Positions 7,706 to 15,865 are shown, counted from the first letter of the stretch. The stretch is 39,027 nucleotides of DNA from an uncultured Ruminococcus sp. (GCA_947587925.1 CANPYF010000002.1:1-39027), one strand, 5' to 3'. Numbers and translations: made by a program. The notes: generated from the sequence alone by a model not told the origin.

Positions 7706-8301
7706 AATTTGAAGCGGCGATCTTCGACCTTGACGGAACGCTTATCGACTCGGCGGGGATATGGGACGAGATAGACAAAAAATTCCTCGGCAGGCGCGGT
7801 CTTGACGTACCCGAGGACTATGCGGCGGCAATCGCCTGTTACACGCTGCGCGAAGCCGCCGAGTACACCGCAGAGCGGTTCAGCCTGAACGAAGATACAG
7901 ACGGCATAATCGCTGAATGGCAGCAAATGGCAGCGGAAGAGTATTCGCGGCTAAGGTTCAAAAAGGGCGCGTCCGAACTGCTGAAAACGCTTAAAGCGAA
8001 CGGGGTAAAGCTTGCGCTTGCCACGTCAGCGGACAGGGAACTGTGTCAGGCGGTGCTTAAAGCGAACGGCGCACAGCCGCTGTTCGACAGCTGTATCTAC
8101 ACCGACATGACGGGCAGGAGCAAGGAATACCCCGATGTATACATCTACGCGGCGGGTGCGCTCGGCTGCGGAGTAAGGCAATGCGTAGTCATAGAGGACA
8201 CGGCAGCAGCTTCTGCGGCGGCGCAGTCGGCGGGGTTCAAAGTCATCAAAGCGGGGGACGGGGAGTTCCCTGCGGGGGAGATACTTGGGATTTTTAAATA
8301 A
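7702..8301 (+). CDS. HAD-superfamily hydrolase, beta-phosphoglucomutase/phosphatase-like
   Basis: A 199-residue haloacid dehalogenase-type phosphatase. Motif I is FDLDGTLIDS at about residues 8-17, with the nucleophile and acid/base aspartates. A helical cap follows. Motif II is LATSAD near 110, the motif III lysine is in SKEYPDVYIYA near 145, and motif IV is VVIEDTAAASAAA near 160. The arrangement, with the cap between motifs I and II, is that of the beta-phosphoglucomutase/PGP-like branch; the substrate cannot be read from the sequence. It overlaps the upstream gene by ATGA. The stop at 8299-8301 is followed by a short AT-rich gap. Confidence 0.85.
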   Translation: MKFEAAIFDLDGTLIDSAGIWDEIDKKFLGRRGLDVPEDYAAAIACYTLREAAEYTAERFSLNEDTDGIIAEWQQMAAEEYSRLRFKKGASELLKTLKANGVKLALATSADRELCQAVLKANGAQPLFDSCIYTDMTGRSKEYPDVYIYAAGALGCGVRQCVVIEDTAAASAAAQSAGFKVIKAGDGEFPAGEILGIFK

Positions 8302-8371
8302 AATGACTTTGGAAATATTTTAAGATAATGTACACAAACTTATAAAAAATACAGAAAGGACGCTGCTTATC

Positions 8372-9367
8372 TTGGCTTGCTCTATCCTCTTTATTTTTAC
8401 AGGCGGTACGGTCGGCAGTACGGCGGTCAACGGGTTTATTTCCACAGACCCCGATAAGCCTTCGGCTTTGCTTGATATGTACCGCGATCGTTACGGCATT
8501 GATTTTGACTACCGCACGCTTCAGCCTTATACGGAACTTAGCGAAAACAATAACGGAGCAGTTATCAATTCGCTGCTGGACGCTGTTATACCGCAGGCGC
8601 GGTCGGGCAGATATGACGGGATTATCGTTACCCATGGGACGGATACTATCCAGTATTCCGCCGCCGCCCTTGCATACACCGTTGCCCCCGACATACCCAT
8701 AATGCTGCTGTCGGCTGACCGCCCGCTTGAAGATAAGCTTTCAAACGGCTTGGATAATATGCGTGCCGCAGTTGAATTTATTAAAAACGTCAAAACGCGC
8801 GGGGTATGGGTACCATACCGAAACACTGTCGGCGGAGATGTTTATGTACACTTTGCCGCAAGGCTGCTCGGTCCTGCCGCCTTTTCGGATATGCTTTTCA
8901 GCGCGGATAACAGTTATTACGGGCGTTTTGACGCAAACGGAAATTTTTACCGAAACGAAAAAGCCGTCATGCTTCCTGATGAGATAGAGCCGCTTAACTG
9001 CGGCGATCTGGAAGCGGCGGCAAGAAAGCTGCTGTTTATCGAGCCTTATCCCGGCATGAGTTATCCTGACATTGAAGGAATAGAGTGCATCATACACAAA
9101 TGCTACCATTCGGGGACGATAAACACGAAAAATTTTTATCCTAAAAATTTTTTCCAAAAAGCGGCTGAGCAGGGCACGCTCATATTTGCGGCAGGGATAG
9201 ACGGCGGACGCAGCTATGAAAGCGTAAAAGCGTTCAGCGGTCTGTCGGTCATACCGATAAAGCGTATCGCGCCGATAGCGGCATATGTAAAGGCATGGAT
9301 AAGCCTGTCGGCAGGCGCAGACCCGCGGGAAACGCTGCCGAAACCGCTGGGGTTTGATATATTTTAA
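8372..9367 (+). CDS. ansA: Type I (cytoplasmic) L-asparaginase
   Basis: A 331-residue asparaginase, hydrolysing L-asparagine to aspartate and ammonia. Both catalytic signatures are present: IFTGGTVGS at residues 7-15, with the nucleophilic threonine, and THGTDTIQYSAAAL near 90, with the second Thr-Asp pair. KCYHSGTINT near 248 and FAAGIDGG near 270 are also typical. No signal peptide is seen, in line with the cytoplasmic type. The start is TTG at 8372, with AAAGGA (8355-8360) upstream; no in-frame ATG lies before the GGT motif. No clear promoter was found in the 70-base gap, so read-through from the HAD gene is possible. Confidence 0.88.
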   Translation: MACSILFIFTGGTVGSTAVNGFISTDPDKPSALLDMYRDRYGIDFDYRTLQPYTELSENNNGAVINSLLDAVIPQARSGRYDGIIVTHGTDTIQYSAAALAYTVAPDIPIMLLSADRPLEDKLSNGLDNMRAAVEFIKNVKTRGVWVPYRNTVGGDVYVHFAARLLGPAAFSDMLFSADNSYYGRFDANGNFYRNEKAVMLPDEIEPLNCGDLEAAARKLLFIEPYPGMSYPDIEGIECIIHKCYHSGTINTKNFYPKNFFQKAAEQGTLIFAAGIDGGRSYESVKAFSGLSVIPIKRIAPIAAYVKAWISLSAGADPRETLPKPLGFDIF

Positions 9368-9384
9368 AAAGTAAGTACGATAGA

Positions 9385-9480
9385 ACGCGCTGAACGTTCC
9401 TCTTTGATGAATCTACACAAAATATCAAAGTAATAGCGCATGGCGGTCTGAGCTTTGCTCAGACGAGAGAATCTATCTAC
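9385..9480 (+). repeat. Degenerate copy of family C repeat
   Basis: Shares AGAACGC, TAATAGCGC and a perfect hairpin GTCTGAGC-TTT-GCTCAGAC (about 9448-9466) in the same order as the family C copies at 26784 and 36928, but lacks the terminal inverted repeats. A separate 12-bp perfect hairpin, GTTTTTGAACGG/CCGTTCAAAAAC, follows at 9558-9586. Confidence 0.55.
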
Positions 9481-9590
9481 AAAGTTCAACGATAGAAAAA
9501 GACGCGGCAGCTATGTAACACGACCCACACCAATACGAAGCGGCGGATCTGTGAACGGTTTTTGAACGGCTTCACCGTTCAAAAACTAAA

Positions 9591-9796
9591 AAGAAAAAAA
9601 ACTCCCGTCGGGTGGGGACGGGAGCAAAAAATAAAAAATTATAGGGGAGAAGCCGACAGACGTAAAGTCTGCCGTGCTGTATATATGAAGGCTTGGGGTA
9701 TAAGCCGTCATATGCTTTGATCGGTGCCGAACGGGTCGGGCAGCTATGCCCGCTGCCCTTTCGGCTACAAATATCATACCCTATTAATGTGATATG
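9591..9796 (-). ncRNA. Candidate structured small RNA with intrinsic terminator, unclassified
   Basis: Read on the minus strand, this stretch folds into an ordered set of helices and has no long ORF. A closing stem pairs AUAGGG (about 9784-9779) with CCCUAU (about 9647-9642). Inside are a hairpin GCCGAA-A-GGGCAGC ... GCUGCCC ... UUCGGC, a second hairpin AUAUGA-GGCUU ... AAGCC-UCAUAU with loop AUACCCC, and GGCAGAC/GUCUGUC. GGGUAU at the 5' end can also pair with AUACCC in the second loop, which competes with the closing stem. A textbook terminator follows (CTCCCGTC/GACGGGAG, then seven or more U). The ~190-base size and long closing stem recall 6S RNA, but that is only a possibility. A weak promoter candidate (TTCAAA, 17 bases, CATAAT) lies about 25 bases upstream. 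Confidence 0.55.
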
Positions 9797-10050
9797 CTTG
9801 TGAAAACTTATCGTTTTAATTATGAAAAATATTGAAGTTTTTTTGAAAATATAGTATATGGAAAGTAAAGAAAACCGTTGAAATTAAAGTGTTTTTTAAG
9901 TATAAGGCAAGAGGAAAAATGAGGTTATATATTTATAAAATTAGTTTTGGTATAGGGATAAAAATGTGTACAAAATCTTAAAATATTTTTGTCAGAAAAA
10001 TTTGTGTACAAAGACATCGGAATACTATCATCACAGCAAGCCGCATTTTC

Positions 10051-11253
10051 CTACAATAAAAATACCCCTTTGACCTCCCCGTTCTCTACCGCCGCACGCG
10101 GTACTCTCTCCGAAACGGAACATACCACCTCGTACCCTATAGTTCCCGTCAGTTCGGCTATATCGTCCGCCGTTATGCGCTCGCCGTTTTCTTCCCCGAT
10201 AAGCGTTACCGTGTCACCCGCACAAACTTCGTTTGTGCTACGAACGGGGTTCGTGCCGCGAACTTCGTTTGTGCCGTTCACATCAGTAACATCACACATA
10301 AATTGGTCCATACAAACTCTGCCGATTATCGGACAGCGTACCCCGTGTATCAGCACTTCGCCCTTATTGGACAGCGCACGCGGATAACCGTCCGCATAGC
10401 CGCAGGCTATCGTGGCTATGCGTGTCGGTCGGTCGGTGATATAAGTCCTGCCGTAGCTGACCGCCGTACCCGCTTCGACCTCCTTGACCTGCGCGACCGT
10501 TGACCGCAGCGACATTACCGGCTGTATCTCTTCGGGCAGCGTCAAGGCTCTGTCGGGTTTAAGACCGTACAGGATTATCCCCAGACGCGCGTACTGCGAC
10601 CGCTTATCATAATGCAGCAGTCCGCCCGCAGAGTTAAGACAATGCACCTTTTTAAGCGGCACGCTTTTTTTTATCAGTTCAGCCGCGGCAAAAAATTTGT
10701 CCGTCTGCGCTTTGGTGTATTCGCAATCCTCCGTTTCAAGCGAATCCGCCGAGGAATAGTGCGTAAACGCACCCTCTATCCGCAGATGCGGAAGCTGAGC
10801 GGCGGCGGATACCTCATCAGCGATATTTTCCGCCGACCCTCTGAAACCGATACGAGTCATTCCCGTGTCGACAGCCGCATGACAGCGCACAAGCCCCTTT
10901 GCGGCTTTATCCAGTTCTTTGGCGTAAGGCAGATCGGTGATAGTTTGTATTATATCAAATTTTACCAGTTCGTCCGCGTCGTCAGGCGACGTATACCCAA
11001 GGATAAGGATATCCCCCGTTATCCCCATTTCTCTGAGCCGTATCGCTTCGTCGATATTGGATACCGCGTAACTTCTCACGCCGAGCGTATCATGAAGAAA
11101 GGGCGCGGCGGCACGGTCGCTGTGACCATAGCAGGACGCCTTTACCACGCACATTATCTCGGTATCGCCGCCGATAAGCGAGCGATATTTTTCATAATTT
11201 ATTCTCAGGCGGTCAAGATCTATCTCCGCCCATGTTCTTTTATGAAGTTTCAT
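10051..11253 (-). CDS. alr: Alanine racemase with an in-frame repeat insertion
   Basis: A 400-residue PLP enzyme that makes D-alanine for peptidoglycan. The cofactor lysine is K38 in CVVKASCYGHS, a slightly unusual form of VVKANAYGHG. The second catalytic residue is Y267 in AVSYGRTY. GYADGYPRALSN and GRVCMDQFM are conserved C-terminal-domain motifs. Compared with characterised racemases, residues ~326-343 are extra: three imperfect hexapeptides (GTNEVR, GTNPVR, STNEVC) encoded by tandem hairpin DNA at 10221-10276. The start ATG (11251-11253) is preceded by AAAAAGGATA. The gene has its own strong promoter and is the only minus-strand gene in the first 18 kb. The region after its stop is AT-rich, with no clear terminator before the small RNA. 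Confidence 0.92.
   Translation of the reverse strand: MKLHKRTWAEIDLDRLRINYEKYRSLIGGDTEIMCVVKASCYGHSDRAAAPFLHDTLGVRSYAVSNIDEAIRLREMGITGDILILGYTSPDDADELVKFDIIQTITDLPYAKELDKAAKGLVRCHAAVDTGMTRIGFRGSAENIADEVSAAAQLPHLRIEGAFTHYSSADSLETEDCEYTKAQTDKFFAAAELIKKSVPLKKVHCLNSAGGLLHYDKRSQYARLGIILYGLKPDRALTLPEEIQPVMSLRSTVAQVKEVEAGTAVSYGRTYITDRPTRIATIACGYADGYPRALSNKGEVLIHGVRCPIIGRVCMDQFMCDVTDVNGTNEVRGTNPVRSTNEVCAGDTVTLIGEENGERITADDIAELTGTIGYEVVCSVSERVPRAAVENGEVKGVFLL
10221..10276. repeat. Tandem triloop hairpins inside the alr coding sequence
   Basis: Three ~18-20-bp units in tandem: CACAAAC-TTC-GTTTGTG (10221-10237), CGAAC-GGG-GTTCG (10241-10253) and CGAAC-TTC-GTTTG (about 10259-10271). Each unit is a small hairpin with a 3-base loop, like those in the intergenic repeats. 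They keep the alr frame and encode a hexapeptide repeat. Confidence 0.75.
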
Positions 11254-11305
11254 AAATGCATATCCTTTTTAAATAAACTTTGAACGGTATTCCCGAACAT
11301 ATTCT

Positions 11306-11334
11306 ATTATACCGCACTAAATTTTATTTGTCAA
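11306..11334 (-). promoter_or_regulatory. Promoter of alr
   Basis: On the minus strand: TTGACA (11334-11329), a 17-base spacer and TATAAT (11311-11306). Both boxes match the consensus exactly. The -35 box abuts the hairpin region starting at 11337. Confidence 0.88.
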
Positions 11335-11336
11335 CG

Positions 11337-11391
11337 GTTTTTGTCGCACATGACGTGCGACAAAAACTGAAATATGCCTGCGGCATATTTC
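11337..11391. repeat. Two perfect hairpins between alr and the SGNH gene
   Basis: A 13-bp perfect stem GTTTTTGTCGCAC/GTGCGACAAAAAC with a 5-base loop (11337-11367), then a 10-bp perfect stem GAAATATGCC/GGCATATTTC with loop TGC (11369-11391), followed by CCCC. The context CTGAA-stem-TTCCC is the same as the hairpin slot in family A copies. Confidence 0.7.
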
Positions 11392-11430
11392 CCCGACCTT
11401 ACTTATCATTCCTTGGAAAGTTGCTCAATG

Positions 11431-11550
11431 CCCCCCTCTCCCACGGGAGAGGGGGGTTGGGGGGTGTAGGCAAGCCCCTCCTGAAAGGAGGGGTTTGGGG
11501 TGGTATTTAAATCGTCGCGAAGCGACCACCTTTTTCTTCAAGCTCTGATG
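11431..11550 (+). repeat. Dispersed intergenic repeat, family B, copy 1 (intact)
   Basis: Order of parts: hairpin CCCCCCTCTCC/GGAGAGGGGGG; link GGTGTAGGCAAG; hairpin CCCCTCCT-GAA-AGGAGGGG; link TTTGGGGTGGTATTTAAATC; hairpin GTCGC-GAA-GCGAC; CACCTTTTT; closing box AAGCTCTGATG. The closing box is the reverse complement of the CATCAGAGCTT box in family A. The element lies in the divergent gap between alr and the SGNH gene and ends 58 bases before the latter's promoter. Confidence 0.75.
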
Positions 11551-11608
11551 CCATAAAAAATCATACCTCTTTACAATACTGATTTCTGTAATTTTTTTTC
11601 CTCACCTA

Positions 11609-11637
11609 TTGCAAAATTTTGTTTGTTGGTGTATAAT
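11609..11637 (+). promoter_or_regulatory. Promoter of the SGNH lipoprotein gene
   Basis: TTGCAA (11609-11614), a 17-base spacer and TATAAT (11632-11637), 49 bases before the start codon. Confidence 0.72.
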
Positions 11638-11686
11638 ATTTGTATAAGAGGCTATCGCCTTAATTTAGTTGAAAGGATAATTTGCT

Positions 11687-13066
11687 ATGATCAAAAAAAT
11701 CGCGGCTGTTTTGACCGCATTTACTCTCGCGGCTGCCTGCCTTGCTTCCTGCTCGGATAAGGAAGAGGGTACGGATTCGCAAAAAGCGGATAATTCTGCC
11801 GCTCAGACACAAAACGCTGATGATACTCAAAGCGCTGACGCTTCCGAGGGAGAGACTGACGAAAGCACGGCTGATGAGCCTGCCGAGGGTGACTCTGACC
11901 TTAAAGCGCCCGTAAACGACGGACCTATTGATCTCGAACAGGGGGCGACTGATAATATGGTAACACGTTCCGTTTATTTTGAGGGAGATAAGACCCGTCT
12001 TGCCGAAAAGGTAAAGGCGGCGATAGATCTTCAGAATGACGACAGCAAAACTCCGCAGGAAAAGGTCGATACTCCGATGAAGATCGCTTTCCTCGGCGAC
12101 TCTATAACCGCAGGCTCGACTACCTCGTCAAGCCAGATGACCTATACCGCACAGTTTGAAAAATGGTGGGAAGATAACGTTTGCCTTTTCTCAAAGGCAG
12201 TCAACGCAGGTATCGGCGCGACCGATTCCTACCTCGGCGTACACCGCGTAGAAGATCAGGTGCTTGCCGAAAAGCCTGACATCATCTTTATCGAATTTAT
12301 CAACGACTCCGATACCGATTTTTATAAGACTACAATGGACAGCCTTGTCAGAAAATGTCTTGCCGCTGAAAATAATCCCGCGGTAGTGCTTATCGAAATG
12401 ACGACTCAGAGCGGCGGCTGTCCGCAGAATGTTCACGGCGAAATAGCCGAATATTACGGCGTACCCGTTATCTCCTATCACGACGCGATAATGCCCGAAA
12501 TAGAAGCGGGAAATCTCACTTGGGAGACCACTCAGGCGGACGAGGTTCACCCTAACGATACGGGTCATACGCTGCTTGCAAATCTGCTCATAGATTTTGT
12601 CGGCGATATAAAGGACAATATCGACAGCTACACGGAATCCTCACAGCCGTTTGACAGTTCAATGGAATCGCCCACAGGCGATAAATATGCCGACGCAAAG
12701 CTTGCCGACACGACTTCCGACCTTGTAACCGTTACAGACCTTGGCAATTTCAAAGAGGGAACATCAACGCTTTGGAATTTCCCGAACGGCTGGTCTACCA
12801 CTGACGGCGGTACATACACCTGTGAAATGGAATTTAAGAACCTCGGTATGCTCATGCTCAAAGGCGTAGGCGGAAACATGGGCGCTGCGACCATAACCGT
12901 TGACGGCGAAGAGGTAAAGACCCTTGACGGAAACTTTGAAGGCGGCTGGGGCGATTACGCATACAACGAAGAGATCTGCTCATTTGACGAAAAGGGCAAG
13001 CACACGGTAAGCGTGACCGTTGATGACGGAAAATACTTTGAGATCATAAGCTGGATGTTAAGCTAA
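11687..13066 (+). CDS. SGNH/GDSL-type esterase lipoprotein with C-terminal beta domain
   Basis: A 459-residue exported lipoprotein. The signal peptide ends in LASC, so Cys22 would be lipidated. Residues ~23-85 are a low-complexity acidic Ser/Thr/Asp/Glu linker. The SGNH hydrolase domain (about 130-310) shows block I FLGDSIT with nucleophile Ser139, block III-like EFINDSD (Asn206), and block V DEVHPND with Asp285 and His288. After a linker, residues ~340-459 form a separate beta-rich domain (NFPNGWSTTDGG, TVDGEEVKTLDG). Related proteins deacetylate plant polysaccharides such as xylan, but the substrate here is inferred. AAAGGA upstream of the ATG supports the start. A family A repeat begins two bases after the stop. 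Confidence 0.8.
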   Translation: MIKKIAAVLTAFTLAAACLASCSDKEEGTDSQKADNSAAQTQNADDTQSADASEGETDESTADEPAEGDSDLKAPVNDGPIDLEQGATDNMVTRSVYFEGDKTRLAEKVKAAIDLQNDDSKTPQEKVDTPMKIAFLGDSITAGSTTSSSQMTYTAQFEKWWEDNVCLFSKAVNAGIGATDSYLGVHRVEDQVLAEKPDIIFIEFINDSDTDFYKTTMDSLVRKCLAAENNPAVVLIEMTTQSGGCPQNVHGEIAEYYGVPVISYHDAIMPEIEAGNLTWETTQADEVHPNDTGHTLLANLLIDFVGDIKDNIDSYTESSQPFDSSMESPTGDKYADAKLADTTSDLVTVTDLGNFKEGTSTLWNFPNGWSTTDGGTYTCEMEFKNLGMLMLKGVGGNMGAATITVDGEEVKTLDGNFEGGWGDYAYNEEICSFDEKGKHTVSVTVDDGKYFEIISWMLS

Positions 13067-13068
13067 AA

Positions 13069-13246
13069 GGCGGGGTCGGACGTTGGTTTGAGCTTACACG
13101 TTATTTCCCCCGCCCCATGTTAGTTCACCCACTTTTGTGAATCTATTATCATAACTGCGTACCGCTTTACGTTTTTATGATAAGATATTTTTTAAACATC
13201 AGAGCTTTCCACTAAACCCCCTCTCCTGTGTGAGAGTGGGTATTTA
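13069..13246 (+). repeat. Dispersed intergenic repeat, family A, copy 2
   Basis: Begins two bases after the SGNH stop. Stem GGCGGGG/CCCCGCC; TTCAC ... GTGAA; a nested hairpin with outer stem TTATCATAA/TTATGATAA and inner CGTA/TACG; the box CATCAGAGCTTT; then a C-rich to G-rich hairpin. It has no insertion between the first and second hairpins and is the simplest copy, a good reference for the family. Confidence 0.75.
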
Positions 13247-13278
13247 ATCAAATATTTAAAAAATACACAAAATATATA

Positions 13279-13307
13279 TTGACTTTTTTGTATCAAAGTG
13301 GTATACT
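13279..13307 (+). promoter_or_regulatory. Promoter of the rubrerythrin gene
   Basis: TTGACT (13279-13284), a 17-base spacer and TATACT (13302-13307), 36 bases before the ATG at 13343. The in-frame GTG at 13298 lies inside this promoter and cannot be the start. Confidence 0.8.
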
Positions 13308-13342
13308 TTATTTCAATATCTTTTGATAAGGAGGAAATCAAA

Positions 13343-13891
13343 ATGTCAAAATTTGTATGTTCTGTGTGCGGCTATATCTATGAGGGTGAAGCAGCTCCCG
13401 CTGTTTGTCCCGTATGCAAAGCCCCCGCTGAAAAATTCAATAAGGTCGATGAGTCGGCAGAGGTAACTTGGGCTGACGATCACAAGGTCGGATCAGCACA
13501 GGGTCTTGACGCAGAAGTCGTTGCAGGTCTTAAAGAGAACTTCGAGGGCGAGTGCAGCGAGGTAGGTATGTACCTTGCAATGGCAAGAGCCGCTTTCAGA
13601 GAGGGCTATCCTGAAGTCGGTATGTATTACGAAAAGGCTGCTTATGAAGAAGCGGAACACGCTGCTAAGTTTGCAGAACTGCTCGGCGAGGTAGTTTCGG
13701 CTTCCACTAAGGAAAACCTTGAAAAAAGGTGGATGGCTGAAAACGGAGCCTGCGAAGGTAAACTTAAACTGGCTAAGAGGGCTAAGGAACTCGGCTATGA
13801 CGCCGTACACGATACCGTTCACGAAATGGCTAAGGACGAGGCAAGACACGGCAGGGCTTTCAAGGGTCTGCTCGACAGATACTTTAAGTAA
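13343..13891 (+). CDS. Reverse rubrerythrin (NADH peroxidase component)
   Basis: A 182-residue non-heme iron protein. The rubredoxin-like FeS4 domain is at the N terminus ([10 protein letters not shown] and CPVCKAP, about residues 5-30), and the ferritin-like diiron domain follows (about 45-180), with Glu/His ligands in [22 protein letters not shown] and [10 protein letters not shown]. This domain order defines reverse rubrerythrins, which in Clostridia reduce peroxide (and in some systems oxygen) with electrons from NADH through partner proteins. No partner oxidoreductase is adjacent. The ATG is chosen from AAGGAGG (13329-13335); the gene has its own promoter and strong terminator, so it is monocistronic. 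Confidence 0.92.
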   Translation: MSKFVCSVCGYIYEGEAAPAVCPVCKAPAEKFNKVDESAEVTWADDHKVGSAQGLDAEVVAGLKENFEGECSEVGMYLAMARAAFREGYPEVGMYYEKAAYEEAEHAAKFAELLGEVVSASTKENLEKRWMAENGACEGKLKLAKRAKELGYDAVHDTVHEMAKDEARHGRAFKGLLDRYFK

Positions 13892-13929
13892 TTACCCACT
13901 TATCCGAAAAATCACAGCATACATATCGG

Positions 13930-13965
13930 GCGGATATGCTTTAAAAAAGCATATCCGCTTTTTTT
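13930..13965 (+). terminator. Rho-independent terminator of the rubrerythrin gene
   Basis: 13-bp perfect stem GCGGATATGCTTT/AAAGCATATCCGC with loop AAA, then seven T. Confidence 0.93.
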
Positions 13966-14051
13966 CGCCCCGTTATGACTATTACTGCACAAAAATAACC
14001 GTCTGCGCTTGATGTTTATGTGAAAGTCTTATGAAAAAAATGCCGCAGTTA

Positions 14052-14080
14052 TTGACATCAGGCGTAAAATGAGGTATAAT
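14052..14080 (+). promoter_or_regulatory. Promoter of the NlpC/P60 gene
   Basis: TTGACA (14052-14057), a 17-base spacer and TATAAT (14075-14080); both boxes match the consensus. The start codon is about 50 bases downstream. Confidence 0.88.
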
Positions 14081-14132
14081 AATTACAAATCAGTAACAAT
14101 ACCCCACAGTTAGGATCGGGAGCATAAAAACA

Positions 14133-15590
14133 ATGATCTTTGAATATAAATATATGTTGAAAAAAACCGCAGCGGCTGTTATCGCCGTTTCGCTGGCGCT
14201 CGGCGCGTTCGGCGGGGCGGGCGTACACAAAACTGCGAATACCATAAATTCCTTTGCCGATGAGCAGGACGAAAATGCCGAGTATGAAAAAAAGCTCGAA
14301 GAACTTGAACAGAAAATAACTCAATTAGATGAAAAAATAGCTTCGGCGGGCAGCGATATAAACGGTCAGCAGGAAAAACTTGACGCTGTAAACGAAAAGG
14401 CTGAGATCATCTGCGCAAAGATAGATAAGGTTTCCAAAAAGGCGGAAGAGATCGAAACGGAAATGGCTGACATAGACAGCAAAATGCGCGATACGCAGTA
14501 TGAACTTGAACTTAGCGAAAACGCTGTCGAACAAGGTGTGAGCGACCTGAAAAAAAGACTGCGCGTTATGTATATCGCCGGTCACGATACATATTCGGAC
14601 GTACTGCTCAACGCCGACAATTTCTATGACGTGCTTATGCGGATAGAACTTGTAAAGCGCATTTCCGAGCATGATAACGAGACTATAGACGGACTTATCG
14701 AGGAAAAAAATAAGACCGAGCAATACAGCAAGGAACTTGCCGAACAAAGCGAAGCGCTTAAAGAAAAAAGTGCGGAGTATTCCAAAAAACAGCAGCAGCT
14801 CCTTGAAGAAAAAGCGGAACTTGAAGCACTGCAAAAGGAATACGGCGATTCAATAGAATCTCTCAACAGCGAACTTGAGGGCTACCTCTCGCAAATGGGC
14901 GATCTGGATACGGAGTACGAAAAGGTATCCGAGCAAGCCGCGACCACCACAACGACCGCGCAGACCACTCCGCCGCCCGAAACTACTGCCGAGACAACTA
15001 CAAAGAAACCCAAAAAGACTAAGGAAACGAAGGACAGTCAGCAGAAGCCTGACGAGCCTGAAAAGACGGACGAAACTACCGAGCCTGCACAGACCGAGCC
15101 GCCCAAGACAGAACCGAGCGAAACTCAGCCGCCGCAGACTACCCCGCCGCCCGAGACCACCGCAAAACCCGATCCCGACCCCGAACCTGATAACACGCAG
15201 ACCGAGCAGCCGTCCTCATCGGATATAGAAACGGTGATAAATTATGCCAAAGGCATGGTCGGCGGAAGATATGTATGGGCAGGAAACAAGTACGGCGCGA
15301 CCGACTGTTCGGGACTTGTAATGCTGTCATACGCACAGATAGGCATAAATCTGCCGCACTATGCCGCTTCGCAGGCAAATTACGGAACGCTCGTATCAAG
15401 AAGTAACATACAGCCGGGCGATCTGGTATTTTTCGGCGGAACGAGTTATGCATCTATCTACCACGTTGCCATGTACATAGGCGACGGCAAGGTAGTCCAT
15501 GCCGAATCGACAGCAACGGGTATAGTTATTTCATACCTTGATTCGGTCGCAAGGTACAATAATATTACTTGTATAAAAAGATTAGTATAA
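14133..15590 (+). CDS. Secreted NlpC/P60 peptidoglycan hydrolase with coiled-coil N-terminal domain
   Basis: A 485-residue exported protein. The ATG at 14133 follows GGGAG; a second ATG at 14154 has no ribosome-binding site. A signal peptide covers about residues 8-40. Residues ~50-265 are a long Glu/Lys-rich coiled coil of the PcsB/CwlO kind, in which the coil regulates the hydrolase, in several species through FtsEX. Residues ~270-365 are a Thr/Pro/Glu linker with repeated PPETTA-like units. The C-terminal NlpC/P60 domain has catalytic Cys392 (ATDCSGL), His444 (YHVAMYIG) and the third polar residue His456 (VVHAES). It probably cleaves stem peptides at the cell wall during growth or division. 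No FtsEX gene is nearby. A family A repeat starts two bases after the stop. Confidence 0.88.
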   Translation: MIFEYKYMLKKTAAAVIAVSLALGAFGGAGVHKTANTINSFADEQDENAEYEKKLEELEQKITQLDEKIASAGSDINGQQEKLDAVNEKAEIICAKIDKVSKKAEEIETEMADIDSKMRDTQYELELSENAVEQGVSDLKKRLRVMYIAGHDTYSDVLLNADNFYDVLMRIELVKRISEHDNETIDGLIEEKNKTEQYSKELAEQSEALKEKSAEYSKKQQQLLEEKAELEALQKEYGDSIESLNSELEGYLSQMGDLDTEYEKVSEQAATTTTTAQTTPPPETTAETTTKKPKKTKETKDSQQKPDEPEKTDETTEPAQTEPPKTEPSETQPPQTTPPPETTAKPDPDPEPDNTQTEQPSSSDIETVINYAKGMVGGRYVWAGNKYGATDCSGLVMLSYAQIGINLPHYAASQANYGTLVSRSNIQPGDLVFFGGTSYASIYHVAMYIGDGKVVHAESTATGIVISYLDSVARYNNITCIKRLV

Positions 15591-15592
15591 AA

Positions 15593-15830
15593 GGCGGGGT
15601 CTGACGTTTGTTTGAGCTTACACGTTAGCGCCCCCGCCACTGAAGTTTTACTTTGAGGTCAAAGACCTCAATGCCGCTTCGCGTCACCGTAAAACTTCCC
15701 AAACGTTAGTTCACCGACTTTGTGAATCTATTAAAAAATGTCCGTACCATATTACGATTTTTGGATAAATTATTTTTAAAACATCAGATTTTTCCCCCAA
15801 ACCCCCTTCTCCCACGGGAGAAGGGGGGCA
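15593..15830 (+). repeat. Dispersed intergenic repeat, family A, copy 3 (with nested hairpin insertion)
   Basis: Begins two bases after the NlpC/P60 stop with GGCGGGG/CCCCGCC. Compared with copy 2 it has about 65 extra bases after this stem: outer stem GAAGTTTTAC/GTAAAACTTC enclosing GAGGTC-AAA-GACCTC and AATGCCGCTTCGCGTCACC, then CCCAAACG. The GTTAGTTCACC to CATCAGA segment follows, and a terminator-like hairpin CCCCCTTCTCCC/GGGAGAAGGGGG closes it. The same insertion recurs at 29390-29480. Confidence 0.75.
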
Positions 15831-15865
15831 TTTTATCAGACGTCTTAAAAATATTTTAAAAGTAC

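Noticed and set aside
9591-9796. SRP RNA, RNase P RNA or tmRNA
   Set aside because: The GGAAG/GCAGC SRP tetraloop region, the RNase P core and a tRNA-like end are all absent.
10612-11283. 223-residue plus-strand ORF opposite alr
   Set aside because: It is a shadow of the alanine racemase gene and resembles no family.
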